Positions 49,019-58,254 are shown, counted from the stretch's first letter. The stretch: DNA of 64,000 nucleotides from Bacteroidales bacterium (GCA_024401335.1 JAKSLH010000006.1:62001-126000); one strand, 5' to 3'. A program made the numbers and translations. Notes: generated by a model not told the origin, from the sequence alone.

Positions 49019-50410
49019 TTATTCTTCTGGTGTAAATAGTGGATCCCATGCTGGTAGCTTGATCGGCTTCTGGTTGAGCACGTCCAAGATCTTCTTTGTG
49101 GCGTATTTCTTCTCAACAACAAGGCGGAACATATACTCCTCAAACCATTTGTCGGTCATGATGAGATGCCCGTTATATCCTGTGCTGGCTCCCCATGAGT
49201 TCTCTACCATCCATTTTGTTGGCTTGCCGTCTTTGTCAAGATCTACCGCCATGAGTGTCATGGCATGGCTTGAGGCCGATTCAAATGTTCTTATCCTGTC
49301 GGCTTTGTCCATGCTGAATGTTGTTGAGAACAACGACTCATAGTCGTAGTTGTCGGTCGAGAGCACTCCGGTGTTTCTGTTGTAGCACTTGCCTACATCA
49401 CACGAGAAATACATCATCGTGCTGTCTTTTATTGATGCTATGGCGGCTGCCTTTATGTCTTCTATTGGGAGGTTTACGAATGTCCAGTCCTCTCCGTCAT
49501 ACGCATGTCTGTCAAGGTCTATTGTGTATAGCTTGTAGTATTCGCGTGTCGGGTCGTTCATGAGCATCACATAGTTGTTCTTCAGGTCTAAACCTACCAT
49601 CTCGTTATAAAACTCCTTTGGTGTGTAGGTCTTTGTCTCCTGTGGGTCGCCGTTGATGTCCTTGCGTGTCCATGTGAATTCCATTGGTGGCTCACCGAGG
49701 CATATTGCCAGTATGTGATATATGGTTTTCAGCATCTCGGTCTTCCTGCTCTCTAGTGCCGCTTTCTTCTCTCCCTTGGCGTATGCCTTGCGCAGCTCTA
49801 GGCCATATTCTCTCAGCTTGCTGCTTATTATCGAACTCATCTTCGAGGTGTTGTTGGCACTGAAGCTCTCTGTCATTACCTCTGCTGGCACTACGCCATA
49901 TTTGGTTATGATGTCTTGTATGCCTGTAAATTGACCTCCGTCCGACAATGGGTTCTTGAATAGCCATTCTACAGTCTTGTCGTCCATGCCTTTGTTCGCA
50001 TTGTCAATGGTGGCTTGCAGGAAGAGGTTGGCCTTCTCTAGCTGGTCGTAGAAGAAACAGTAGCTTTGCGAAAACTGGAATGCCCCGAGGTTGTATTTTG
50101 CTATCGCCTTTGCTCTCATCACATTCAACCCTGTGAAAAGCCAGCATCTTCCACTGCTCTCTTGGTCTGTGATGCCTTTCGATTCTACTTTGTTGCTGAA
50201 ATATGTGTCACTGTTGGCTTGGTTGTTGGCTGTGAGTGCCAGGCTGTTGATACTGTTCGATGCAAGGGCGTTGCGCAAAGCCTTGTCTGCGGTAGTTGTC
50301 GTGTTGGCTTTTCTAATGGTGTTGAGCATCTCCGCACTGATGCCTCCCTCTCTTTGTGCTGCTATACTGGTCGATATAGCAATGGCACATATGCATGTTA
50401 TTATTTTCAT
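49019..50410 (-). CDS. Exported C1B cysteine peptidase (bleomycin hydrolase/PepC-like)
   Basis: The 463-residue product has a signal peptide ending near 'SIAAQ'. The papain-type triad is clear: Cys89 ('SSGRCWLFTG'), His382 ('SSHAMTL') and Asn404 ('VENSWG'). The large insertion between them and the overall length match bleomycin hydrolase/aminopeptidase C, which in most bacteria are cytosolic. Export is inferred from the signal. It is the first gene of the seven-gene operon and has a -7 box upstream. Confidence 0.85.
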   Translation of the reverse strand: MKIITCICAIAISTSIAAQREGGISAEMLNTIRKANTTTTADKALRNALASNSINSLALTANNQANSDTYFSNKVESKGITDQESSGRCWLFTGLNVMRAKAIAKYNLGAFQFSQSYCFFYDQLEKANLFLQATIDNANKGMDDKTVEWLFKNPLSDGGQFTGIQDIITKYGVVPAEVMTESFSANNTSKMSSIISSKLREYGLELRKAYAKGEKKAALESRKTEMLKTIYHILAICLGEPPMEFTWTRKDINGDPQETKTYTPKEFYNEMVGLDLKNNYVMLMNDPTREYYKLYTIDLDRHAYDGEDWTFVNLPIEDIKAAAIASIKDSTMMYFSCDVGKCYNRNTGVLSTDNYDYESLFSTTFSMDKADRIRTFESASSHAMTLMAVDLDKDGKPTKWMVENSWGASTGYNGHLIMTDKWFEEYMFRLVVEKKYATKKILDVLNQKPIKLPAWDPLFTPEE

Positions 50411-50439
50411 ATTTTTGCAAAGTTCTTAAACTTATTTTG

Positions 50440-50447
50440 CAAAAATA
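50440..50447 (-). promoter_or_regulatory. Predicted -7 box for the C1B peptidase operon
   Basis: TATTTTTG on the minus strand matches TAnnTTTG, 29 nt before the peptidase ATG. The -33 region is not clear. Confidence 0.45.
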
Positions 50448-50480
50448 CAATTTATATGCACTTTTGATGCATAATTGCGT

Positions 50481-50488
50481 TACCTTTG
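50481..50488 (+). promoter_or_regulatory. Predicted -7 box for the OYE-type oxidoreductase
   Basis: TACCTTTG matches TAnnTTTG and lies 86 nt before the start codon. The leader contains a small hairpin (about 50514-50533) with no recognisable riboswitch. Confidence 0.45.
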
Positions 50489-50574
50489 CATTATAAATTA
50501 AAGAATTTTTAATGTTGGCTACCAAGGCCGACATTCTGCTGTTTCAGAGTCAAACTTAATCACAAATATAAACT

Positions 50575-52524
50575 ATGAACCAAAACAAATACCCTCACTT
50601 GACGAGCCCTATACAGCTCGGTAGGGTTACTTTCCGTAATAGGATCTTCTCTGCTCCTATGGGTGCCACAGATATTACAGCCGATTGCTGTCCTGGCCCA
50701 CGTACACAAGGTTTTTATGAACTTCGCGCTAAAGGTGGCGCAGCGTCTGTTACTGTTAGTGAACTTGTGGTGCATCCTGAAACCGATGCTAGCCACATGC
50801 TCCATCTCAATCTCGAAACTGTTGGTTGTCTCGCTGCTCATACCTTTGTAGCCGACGCTATTCGTCGTCATGGCTCTGTCCCTAGCATCGAGCTCTCTCA
50901 TTCGGGCCAGTATGCTGGCACTTATATGGCCGACAAGAATAAGAAGGCTAGCCTTTGCCAGTGGGGTCCAAGCGATGGCGTGCGCCCTGATGGCCGTCCT
51001 GTGAAGCAACTCTCTAAAGAGCAGATTGCCGATATTGTTAAGGCCTATGGCGACAACGCTGCTCTCTGTAAACGCGCTGGCTATGAGATGATTATGGTGC
51101 ATGCCGGTCATGGATGGCTCCTCCATCAGTTCCTCTCTCCTTATCTCAATCATCGTACCGACGAATATGGCGGTTCTTTGGAAAATCGCATCCGTATAGT
51201 TCGTGAGGTGCTCGCCTCTGTACGTGCTGCTGTAGGCGAAGGATTCCCTATCGAGGTGCGTCTTAGCGGTAGCGAACTCTTCGATGGCGGCTATGGCATT
51301 GAAGATGGTATAAAGATCGCACAGGCTGTCGAAGAATATGTCGACCTTATCCATGTGTCTGCTGGCTCCTACCAGTTCGGCTTCTTCAATACTACGCCTC
51401 CTATGTTCGACCCTCATGGCGTCAATGTATGGTTGGCTGCAGAGATTAAGAAGCACGTGAAGAAGCCTGTGGCTACTCTTGGTGCTCTTAGCGACCCTGC
51501 TCAGATGGAACAGATTATAGCCGAAGGCAAGGCCGATGTTGTCTATATGGCTCGTCAGCTTCTCGCCGATCCTTTCTTGCCTAATAAGGTTGTCGCTGGC
51601 ATGGAAGATAGGGTAGTGAAGTGCCTCCGTTGCTATACTTGTATGGCAGAGCGTCCTGTCACTTTCACTCGCCGCTGCGCTGTCAACCCTATTATCGGTC
51701 GCGAAATAGAAGGTATGGAGGTTACTCCTGCTTTGCGTAGCAAGAAGGTGCTCGTTGTCGGTGCTGGCGTTGCTGGACTTAAAGCTGCGGTTACAGCGGC
51801 TCAGCGTGGACATAAGGTGGTCCTTTGCGAGAAATCTGATAAGGTTGGCGGTATACTTAAGTCAGAACAGGCTATACCTTTCAAGTATGAGATGTATCAG
51901 CTCGGTCTCGTTCTCGAACGTCAGGCTCTCGATGAGGGGGTTGAGATACGTCTGAATACTAATGTCACTCCTGAATATGTCGAGAAGGAAAAACCAGATG
52001 CTGTCATCCTTGCTGTCGGTTCTAAGCCTTTCGTCCCTCAGTTGCCTGGTATCGATTCAAACAATGTCGTGATTGTAAACGATTACTACCTCAATAAGGA
52101 GAAGGTTGCCGATGAGGTTGTCGTTCTCGGTGGTGGCCTCGCTGGATGTGAGTGCGCTGTCCATCTGGGCATGGAGGGCAAGAAGGTTCATCTTGTCGAG
52201 ATGCGCGACACTCTCGCTCCTGACTGCAACATACGCCATCGCCCTATCTTGATGAAGAAGGTGGCTGAATATACTACCGCTCATACTGAATATGCAGGTC
52301 TGCGTGTCACTGCCGACGGACTTGTCTGCAAGGATAAGGATGGTAACGAGGTCCTTGTTCCTGGCAAGACTGTCATCTGCGCTGTGGGCCAGAAGGCTAA
52401 CCGCGCCGATGTCGATGCGCTCCGCCTCTCCGCTCCATTTGTTCGTGAGGTTGGCGACTGCATCCGCCCTGCTAATATCACTAAGGCTATCTACGAAGGC
52501 TATCACGCCGCTCTCGATATCTAA
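50575..52524 (+). CDS. Old-yellow-enzyme/2,4-dienoyl-CoA reductase-type Fe-S flavoprotein
   Basis: The 649-residue enzyme joins an N-terminal OYE barrel with FMN (about 1-345) to a 4Fe-4S site and a C-terminal FAD/NAD(P) disulfide-oxidoreductase half. The cluster ligands are C350, C353, C356 and C368 ('CLRCYTC'). Dinucleotide loops are 'VVGAGVAGLKAAV' and 'VLGGGLAGCECAV'. This architecture matches 2,4-dienoyl-CoA reductase FadH and the bile-acid enzymes BaiCD/BaiH. The substrate, an activated alkene, cannot be fixed here. No signal peptide is seen. It is transcribed alone, divergent from the redox operon. Confidence 0.87.
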   Translation: MNQNKYPHLTSPIQLGRVTFRNRIFSAPMGATDITADCCPGPRTQGFYELRAKGGAASVTVSELVVHPETDASHMLHLNLETVGCLAAHTFVADAIRRHGSVPSIELSHSGQYAGTYMADKNKKASLCQWGPSDGVRPDGRPVKQLSKEQIADIVKAYGDNAALCKRAGYEMIMVHAGHGWLLHQFLSPYLNHRTDEYGGSLENRIRIVREVLASVRAAVGEGFPIEVRLSGSELFDGGYGIEDGIKIAQAVEEYVDLIHVSAGSYQFGFFNTTPPMFDPHGVNVWLAAEIKKHVKKPVATLGALSDPAQMEQIIAEGKADVVYMARQLLADPFLPNKVVAGMEDRVVKCLRCYTCMAERPVTFTRRCAVNPIIGREIEGMEVTPALRSKKVLVVGAGVAGLKAAVTAAQRGHKVVLCEKSDKVGGILKSEQAIPFKYEMYQLGLVLERQALDEGVEIRLNTNVTPEYVEKEKPDAVILAVGSKPFVPQLPGIDSNNVVIVNDYYLNKEKVADEVVVLGGGLAGCECAVHLGMEGKKVHLVEMRDTLAPDCNIRHRPILMKKVAEYTTAHTEYAGLRVTADGLVCKDKDGNEVLVPGKTVICAVGQKANRADVDALRLSAPFVREVGDCIRPANITKAIYEGYHAALDI

Positions 52525-52548
52525 TAGCCTGAGAGAATAAAAACTAAA

Positions 52549-52585
52549 GAGACTGACCTGCTCATGCAAGTCAGTCTCTTTTTTT
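52549..52585. terminator. Bidirectional terminator
   Basis: A 9-bp stem (52549-52557 with 52570-52578) has T runs on both sides: a run of eight on the plus strand and TTTAGTTTTT on the minus strand. It separates the convergent oxidoreductase and repeat-protein genes. Confidence 0.75.
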
Positions 52586-52637
52586 CTACTGATACGATGC
52601 TAATCCAATATGTCCCGCACACATCTCCTCTATGATA

Positions 52638-54200
52638 TTACAATTCTCTTCCGCTCAAATCATACATCTTCTCGTCACGTATAATCACTAGCTTGCCGTT
52701 AATTAGCTTCTTTACTGCCTTGGCTCCTTCGACTGTGATGTCCTTGATTGCTGTCGGATTATCTGTTATGCAGTATGGATACTCGCTGTTTGTCTTCGAA
52801 TCTGTGTTTTCAACGAATGTGTAGTCTGAGTCGTTGTTCTTGTTGCAGATGGCATAGACAACTTTCGTGTCATTGACAAATAATAGGTCGCCCTCGGTCT
52901 TGAGTTTGGCATTCTTGACTTCTCCGCCCGATATCACACTACCTGTGCCGTTGTTTGTGACTATGGCTTTGCCGTCAATTAGGCCCTTGCCGACAAAACA
53001 GATGGTCTGAGTGCCGTCCGCATTGTTTTCAAACAAACCGCCGCTGATGGTTGTCGAAGCGTTTTCGTCGCTCCATACTGCTCGACGATAATCTTTTTCT
53101 GTCTCTTCAATCTCTAGGCAGTCGTTTGTTGCTGTCACGTCTCTCAATATTACATTACCTTCATGTATGCCTATTGTGGATTTGTTTGTGGCATTGGAAT
53201 AAGTGCCTCCTATCACATTCAACGTGCCGCTAAGATTGTGTAATACTCCGCCTGTCGATGTGCATTTGGTGAGTGTACGTGTGTGTTCGCCAGAGCATAG
53301 ACATGTGTACCTCGATGTGCCAGAAACGTTTTTGTTTTCTATGTGTGCGCCACTGATGCTGGCATCTCCATTGAAACACAAGACTTGCGTTGAACTCGAT
53401 GTGAATTGGCCATCTGTGATGTTTACTGTCGCGTCTTCACTGCTCCATATTGCTCGGCGATAGTCAGGGTCGAAATATTCCTCCTCGATGTTCGTGACTA
53501 CCGAATTGATGATATTAGCGCTTCCGGCTATCATGTCTATCGTAGCTGTGTTCTTCGCACCGGTGGCGACGCAATCTACCATCTTCAATGCGCCGTTGTG
53601 GTTATATACCGCTCTGCCGGCTGAGGTTATATTGCATCCTGTTAAAACTCTATTGTAGTCCCCATACATGGCACATGCACGATGGATAGAAAGACTGACG
53701 ATTGTGCAATTGCTTAATGTGGCGTCTCCGTTGAAGCAGAACACTGAATTTCCACCTTGTGTCAACTCGTAATAGCCTCCGTTTACGGTTACTTGCGTAT
53801 TCTCGTCACTCCACACACAACGACGATAATCTGTGTCTTCCTCAGGAATACTCTCCATGGTGTTCCTTATCGTTCCTTCGCCGTTTATTGTCAGAGATCC
53901 CGACTGTACACTGAATGCACAGTGGTTGCCTACTGCCTCTATGGTGTGCCCATTGAGGTTGACTGTGATCTGCTTGTTCTTGTTGATTATTGCTTTGAAA
54001 TTGCTTTGCGCTGTCCCGTCGTCGTTGTTCGTGAGCTCTACGTCTGCCAAGATATCTACCGTGGCTGTTCCACCGTCTTCTACCTGACGGACTGCATACG
54101 CAATAGATTCATATTCTGTGTCGCCTATCTTGCAGACACTCTGTGAAAAGCTTGTTGTGGCTATAGCCGTAATAGCCAAAAGGGAGAATGTTTTTTTCAT
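52638..54200 (-). CDS. Exported repeat protein, probably a right-handed beta helix
   Basis: The 520-residue product has a Sec signal peptide ending 'TSFSQ'. The body consists of short beta turns rich in Asn, Gly, Thr and Ser ('VTVNGGYYEL', 'LTINGEGTIRNT'), as in parallel beta-helix proteins. Three longer repeats of about 123 residues begin with 'DYRR(C/A)(V/I)WS' at residues 124, 246 and 370. Each is followed by an 'ICF.G' or 'CFNGDA' strand. The C-terminus stops at 'KMYDLSGREL', which looks like the start of a T9SS signal cut short. This short ending is common in Prevotella surface proteins. No catalytic site is visible. Function unknown. Confidence 0.65.
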   Translation of the reverse strand: MKKTFSLLAITAIATTSFSQSVCKIGDTEYESIAYAVRQVEDGGTATVDILADVELTNNDDGTAQSNFKAIINKNKQITVNLNGHTIEAVGNHCAFSVQSGSLTINGEGTIRNTMESIPEEDTDYRRCVWSDENTQVTVNGGYYELTQGGNSVFCFNGDATLSNCTIVSLSIHRACAMYGDYNRVLTGCNITSAGRAVYNHNGALKMVDCVATGAKNTATIDMIAGSANIINSVVTNIEEEYFDPDYRRAIWSSEDATVNITDGQFTSSSTQVLCFNGDASISGAHIENKNVSGTSRYTCLCSGEHTRTLTKCTSTGGVLHNLSGTLNVIGGTYSNATNKSTIGIHEGNVILRDVTATNDCLEIEETEKDYRRAVWSDENASTTISGGLFENNADGTQTICFVGKGLIDGKAIVTNNGTGSVISGGEVKNAKLKTEGDLLFVNDTKVVYAICNKNNDSDYTFVENTDSKTNSEYPYCITDNPTAIKDITVEGAKAVKKLINGKLVIIRDEKMYDLSGREL

Positions 54201-54269
54201 ACACTATAATTCAATTCTGTAAATTCACTGCTTAATGATCATGCTCGCGACGTGAATTCTAATCCGTTG

Positions 54270-54300
54270 CAAAATTAACATGTCTCCATGCAATGTACAA
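54270..54300 (-). promoter_or_regulatory. Predicted promoter of the repeat-protein gene
   Basis: On the minus strand: TTG (54300-54298), a 20-nt spacer and TAATTTTG (54277-54270), 69 nt before the ATG. Confidence 0.55.
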
Positions 54301-54399
54301 CCGTACAAGGGGTTATATTCTTTTCGTAGTGTCGGTTTCTTTGGACAATATTGACTTTTTTTCTTCCGTGACATTGTTTATTGCTTATCAAAAATAGAC

Positions 54400-54407
54400 T
54401 ATATTTG
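54400..54407 (+). promoter_or_regulatory. Predicted -7 box for the TPR-SpoIIE gene
   Basis: TATATTTG matches TAnnTTTG and lies 28 nt before the start codon. No TTG at ideal spacing is seen. Confidence 0.45.
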
Positions 54408-54435
54408 TATTCCTGTAAATATGTAGTTTAAATAT

Positions 54436-56721
54436 ATGCGATCTATATCGGTCTTTCTTGTTTTGTTTTTTTCTCTCTCTGCTTTCGCACAGGCTGATAG
54501 TGATGATGATGCCTATTTCGACAGCATATACTGCCTTATGGAGCGTTCCTCGTGCGACACTACAAGGCTTTTCTATCTCGATAAACTTGCTCAGGAACAT
54601 TACAACGTTGACTCTGTGATGCGCTATTCACAGATGTTGCTCTCCTTGGCTAAGAAAAAGAAGAATGCTAGCTATGAGGTGTTCGCCGAAAGTTATCTCT
54701 ATTGGGCATACTACTATATGAACGATTACGTCTCTGCCTTGCAGCATGCTTTTCGTGGAGCTTATGTCTCCGATTCTACTCATGAGACATCGGGACTGGC
54801 AAAGAATTACCATAATATAGCTATTGTATACTCTACACGTCTCATGGATGCCACTAAGGCTGATGACTACTACCACAAGGCTCTCGATCTGTATAGGCAA
54901 AGAGGGGATAGCTCGCTCATGTGCGATGTCTTGCGCGATATTGGTAATAGCAATTATCTCTATGAAATGTTCGATAAGGCTGAGGAGTGTTATCTTGAGG
55001 CCCTGCATATCGATAGCATTATAGGAAATAAAAGCGGCGTAGCTGAAGACCACATGGGAATGGCTTCTACTGCTCTTGCCCAGTGCGAGGTGTCCGCCGA
55101 AATCGATGTCAATGTGCTTGAAAAGGCGAAGCGCGAATATAAGAAGGCTCTCGATATCGCTGCCGATGCCGACTATGAGTTCGTTAAGTATATTGTCTCG
55201 TCTGAGCTTCCCGAGATACTGATGACGGAATATACGTTGCCTGGTCATGCCCGACAGGCGTTGCTGGATAGCTCCCGCGTGCTTATCGATCGTGGATACG
55301 AATATGTCGATCGCTATGGCTATGATAGCGAACGATTCGTTTTCGATTTCAACAAGATATGGTATCTGGCATTGTCTCGTAAGTTTGCCGAGGCACAGCA
55401 TTTCGCCGATTCTATCAAGACTCTGATCGAAAGCGATCCCGTATCCTACAAGGATAATAACTATCGTCTATATAAGACGCTTACTCGTATGTATAAGGCG
55501 ATGGGCCGATTCGAAGAGGCTCTTTCTTGCAGTCAGTTGAGCGACTTCTATTACCGTCAGGAACGAAAGAAGGACTACGCTATAACCGCAACGCAAAGTA
55601 TGGCTCAGGCAAAGTTCGATGAGCAGATGCAGATACAGAAAAACCGCGAGACGCTCCTCGAAGCTGAGGCTAAGCAACAACGTATGTTGACCCTGTTCGC
55701 TGTGGTGTCACTGCTGATAGTGTCACTTCTAGCTGCTGTCGTAGTGCGTTTCTGGTTCGCTAGCCGTAGGGCTAATGAGGCTCTCGACTTGAAGAATTGT
55801 GAACTGGAACAGCAGAAGGAGGAGATAATCGTTCAGAACGAATGTCTCGAACAGCAGAATGAACAGATCGAACAGCAGAAACGTAGTCTTCTTAATCAGA
55901 ACGATATTATTACCAAGATCAATGAGGAGATGACTTCTAGCATCAACTATGCTAGCGTCATTCAGCGTGCCGCTATGCCTTCCGATGCTCTTATGTCTAA
56001 GCTTTTTGGTGACAACCTGGTCCTCCTAAGGCCGTTGAGTATCGTCTCTGGCGATTTCTATTGGGCTGCTCAGGTCGGACACTATAAGATGCTTGCTGTG
56101 GCCGACTGTACCGGACATGGCGTCCCTGGCGCGTTCCTTAGCATGTTGGGTATGTCTATCCTCGGCCACCTGGCTACCGCTATCGGTAATGTTGAGGGTG
56201 TGACTGCGGCTTCCGTACTCGATGATGTTCGCGGACTTTTCAAGGCTTCGCTCCACCAGAATATAGGTGAGGAATCAACTTCCGATGGTATGGATATGGC
56301 TCTGCTTCTTATCGATTTACAGAAGAATATCATTCACTATGCTGGCGCTTACCGACCTATGATACTTATTCATGATGGTGAGGTGGTGAAGTACGAGGCC
56401 GACCACATGCCTATCGGTGTCCACTACAATGAAAAGGACCATTTTACCAACCATATCGTCGACGCTCAAAAGGGTGATGTCGTTTATATGTTCAGCGATG
56501 GATTGACCGATCAGTTCGGCTATGACCCGTCTTCTGCTGTTCATAAGTTTACCGCACGACGCTTGCGCTCTTTGCTCGCCGATATACATAAACTGCCTTT
56601 CGGCGCACAAAAGGTTAAGATTGAGGCTACTATCGACAACTGGCGTCTCGGAAGCATGACTGGCGATCAGAATCTTTATGAACAAACCGACGATGCCGTG
56701 ATCGTGGGTATCAGAATATGA
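54436..56721 (+). CDS. TPR sensor with SpoIIE-type PP2C phosphatase domain
   Basis: The 761-residue product has a signal peptide (ending 'SAFAQ') and a periplasmic region of TPR-type helical repeats (about 40-395). One membrane helix (about 417-441) is followed by a Gln/Glu-rich coiled coil (about 445-495, 'LEQQNEQIEQQKRSLLNQ'). A cytoplasmic SpoIIE/PP2C domain completes it (about 510-761). The metal-binding Asp motifs are complete: 'SGDFYW', 'ADCTGHGVPGAFLS', 'FSDGLTDQ' and 'TDDAVIVG'. It probably dephosphorylates a Ser/Thr-phosphorylated regulator in response to an envelope signal. No anti-sigma partner is adjacent. Confidence 0.87.
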   Translation: MRSISVFLVLFFSLSAFAQADSDDDAYFDSIYCLMERSSCDTTRLFYLDKLAQEHYNVDSVMRYSQMLLSLAKKKKNASYEVFAESYLYWAYYYMNDYVSALQHAFRGAYVSDSTHETSGLAKNYHNIAIVYSTRLMDATKADDYYHKALDLYRQRGDSSLMCDVLRDIGNSNYLYEMFDKAEECYLEALHIDSIIGNKSGVAEDHMGMASTALAQCEVSAEIDVNVLEKAKREYKKALDIAADADYEFVKYIVSSELPEILMTEYTLPGHARQALLDSSRVLIDRGYEYVDRYGYDSERFVFDFNKIWYLALSRKFAEAQHFADSIKTLIESDPVSYKDNNYRLYKTLTRMYKAMGRFEEALSCSQLSDFYYRQERKKDYAITATQSMAQAKFDEQMQIQKNRETLLEAEAKQQRMLTLFAVVSLLIVSLLAAVVVRFWFASRRANEALDLKNCELEQQKEEIIVQNECLEQQNEQIEQQKRSLLNQNDIITKINEEMTSSINYASVIQRAAMPSDALMSKLFGDNLVLLRPLSIVSGDFYWAAQVGHYKMLAVADCTGHGVPGAFLSMLGMSILGHLATAIGNVEGVTAASVLDDVRGLFKASLHQNIGEESTSDGMDMALLLIDLQKNIIHYAGAYRPMILIHDGEVVKYEADHMPIGVHYNEKDHFTNHIVDAQKGDVVYMFSDGLTDQFGYDPSSAVHKFTARRLRSLLADIHKLPFGAQKVKIEATIDNWRLGSMTGDQNLYEQTDDAVIVGIRI

Positions 56722-56722
56722 T

Positions 56723-56760
56723 AAAAAAAGAACGAGACTTCATTTCTGAAATCTCGTTCT
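56723..56760 (-). terminator. Terminator of tRNA-Ser
   Basis: A 9-bp core stem (56729-56737 with 56752-56760) is followed on the minus strand by seven T (A run 56723-56729). It begins 4 nt past the tRNA end and may also serve the convergent SpoIIE gene. Confidence 0.75.
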
Positions 56761-56763
56761 GAG

Positions 56764-56848
56764 CGGAAAGACAGGGATTCGAACCCCGGATACCTCGCGG
56801 TATGCCGGTTTTCAAGACCGGTGCATTCGACCACTCTGCCATCTTTCC
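56764..56848 (-). tRNA. tRNA-Ser (anticodon TGA)
   Basis: The 85-nt gene has acceptor arms GGAAAGA and TCTTTCC, a D-arm with 'GTGGTCGAATGC', anticodon TGA at 56814-56812 in loop CTTGAAA, a long variable arm and T-loop GGTTCGAATCC. The long variable arm confirms a class II tRNA. The 3' CCA is not encoded. Confidence 0.95.
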
Positions 56849-56881
56849 AGTATGTTCGTCAGTCGTTCCTGATTGACGATG

Positions 56882-56912
56882 CAAAATTATGCATTATAAC
56901 TTAAACTTCCAA
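56882..56912 (-). promoter_or_regulatory. Predicted promoter of tRNA-Ser
   Basis: On the minus strand: TTG (56912-56910), a 20-nt spacer and TAATTTTG (56889-56882), 33 nt before the tRNA 5' end. Confidence 0.55.
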
Positions 56913-57028
56913 ATAGTTGGCGAATAATTTTTGCCTAACTTGGCCTGCACCCCCTTAAGTCCCACCTCTTAATTGCACTGACGAGATAATTTAAACGCCT
57001 TATATTCTCTTATTTGCTATTTTAAGAC

Positions 57029-57036
57029 TATATTTG
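57029..57036 (+). promoter_or_regulatory. Predicted -7 box for the acyltransferase gene
   Basis: TATATTTG matches TAnnTTTG, 43 nt before the start codon. Confidence 0.45.
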
Positions 57037-57079
57037 CGCGTCAAAAACATTTTTATTGGTGTAATAAATTTCAATAATT

Positions 57080-58225
57080 ATGACACAGAATCCAGATTTC
57101 GACCAGATTCGTCCTTTCCGCGATGAAGAGGTGAGCGCTGCTATTGACAAGCTTGTCAATGAACCATACTTCGTTCGTATGATTCCAGCCCTCTTCCCTG
57201 GCACACCAGTTGAAGCTATCATAGCGAAGCTGCGTTCTGTAAAGTGCATTGAGGACTTCCAGACCGGACTCATCATACCTTTCCTTGATAATGTGATAAA
57301 GACCTCTACCTACGGCGTTTCCGCTAGTGGCATTGAGAATCTTGACAAGAATAAAAGCTATCTGTTCATCACTAATCACCGCGATATCGTCCTCGATTCC
57401 GCTTTCCTCAATGTGAAGTTGCATGAGGCTGGATTCAAGACTACCGAAATTGGTATCGGTGATAACCTTCTTATCTACGACTGGATTACCGGACTGGTTA
57501 AGCTTAATAAGTCGTTCGTTGTTAAGCGCGGACTCCCTGTTCGCCAACAGATGGAGGCTTCTGGCACTCTCTCTGCTTTCATCCGCGATTCTATCGTTAA
57601 TCAGAACCAGAATATTTGGCTCGCTCAGCGTGAAGGCCGTTCAAAGGATGGCAACGACATGACTCAGGGCGCTGTGCTCAAGATGCTCAACATAAGCGGT
57701 AAGTCCTCTTCTATGGTTGATAATATCAAGGAACTTAACGTGGTGCCTGTAAGTATCTCTTACGAATTCGACCCTTGCGATTATCTTAAGGCTTATCAGT
57801 ATCAGCTTAAACGCGATGATCCTGACTACAAGAAGTCGCAGAAGGAAGACCTTACCCACATGTCTATGGGTATCACGGGTAAGAAGGGCCATGTGCATTT
57901 CTCTTTCGGCACTCCTATCACTCCCGAACTTGAGCAGATTACTGACCCTAACAAGAACGTACAGGTTCAGGCTATCGTCGATATCATAGATAATCAGATC
58001 TATCACAACTATCACCTCTGGCCTGGTAACTATGTCGCCTACGATGTGCTCGAGAAGACTGACCGATTCCGTGCTAATTACACTGATGAAGATATGAAGG
58101 CTTTTATGCACTATGTCAATGAGCATATCAGCCGACTCGAGGATGCTGACCATGCGTTTATCTACGACACTATCCTTAAGATGTATGCAAATCCTGTTTA
58201 CAACTTCCTTAAGGTAACGGAGTAA
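57080..58225 (+). CDS. PlsC/PlsB-like acyltransferase with variant motif I
   Basis: The 381-residue protein contains an acyltransferase domain of the glycerolipid type (about 85-290). Motif I reads 'NHRDIVLDS' (His100 to Asp106), so His and Asp are one residue further apart than in the usual H-x4-D, unless D102 is used. Motif III-like 'QREGRSKDG' and a later 'VPVSISYEFDP' follow. There is no signal peptide and no strong membrane helix. It could acylate lysophosphatidate or another lipid; the exact acceptor is uncertain. The next gene starts 29 nt downstream in the same direction. Confidence 0.75.
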   Translation: MTQNPDFDQIRPFRDEEVSAAIDKLVNEPYFVRMIPALFPGTPVEAIIAKLRSVKCIEDFQTGLIIPFLDNVIKTSTYGVSASGIENLDKNKSYLFITNHRDIVLDSAFLNVKLHEAGFKTTEIGIGDNLLIYDWITGLVKLNKSFVVKRGLPVRQQMEASGTLSAFIRDSIVNQNQNIWLAQREGRSKDGNDMTQGAVLKMLNISGKSSSMVDNIKELNVVPVSISYEFDPCDYLKAYQYQLKRDDPDYKKSQKEDLTHMSMGITGKKGHVHFSFGTPITPELEQITDPNKNVQVQAIVDIIDNQIYHNYHLWPGNYVAYDVLEKTDRFRANYTDEDMKAFMHYVNEHISRLEDADHAFIYDTILKMYANPVYNFLKVTE

Positions 58226-58254
58226 TCCCTTTTCATAAATAATAGTATTGCTCT

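Noticed and set aside
50489-50574. Possible FMN or other riboswitch before the OYE-type gene
   Set aside because: Only a small hairpin is present; none of the conserved riboswitch cores is visible.
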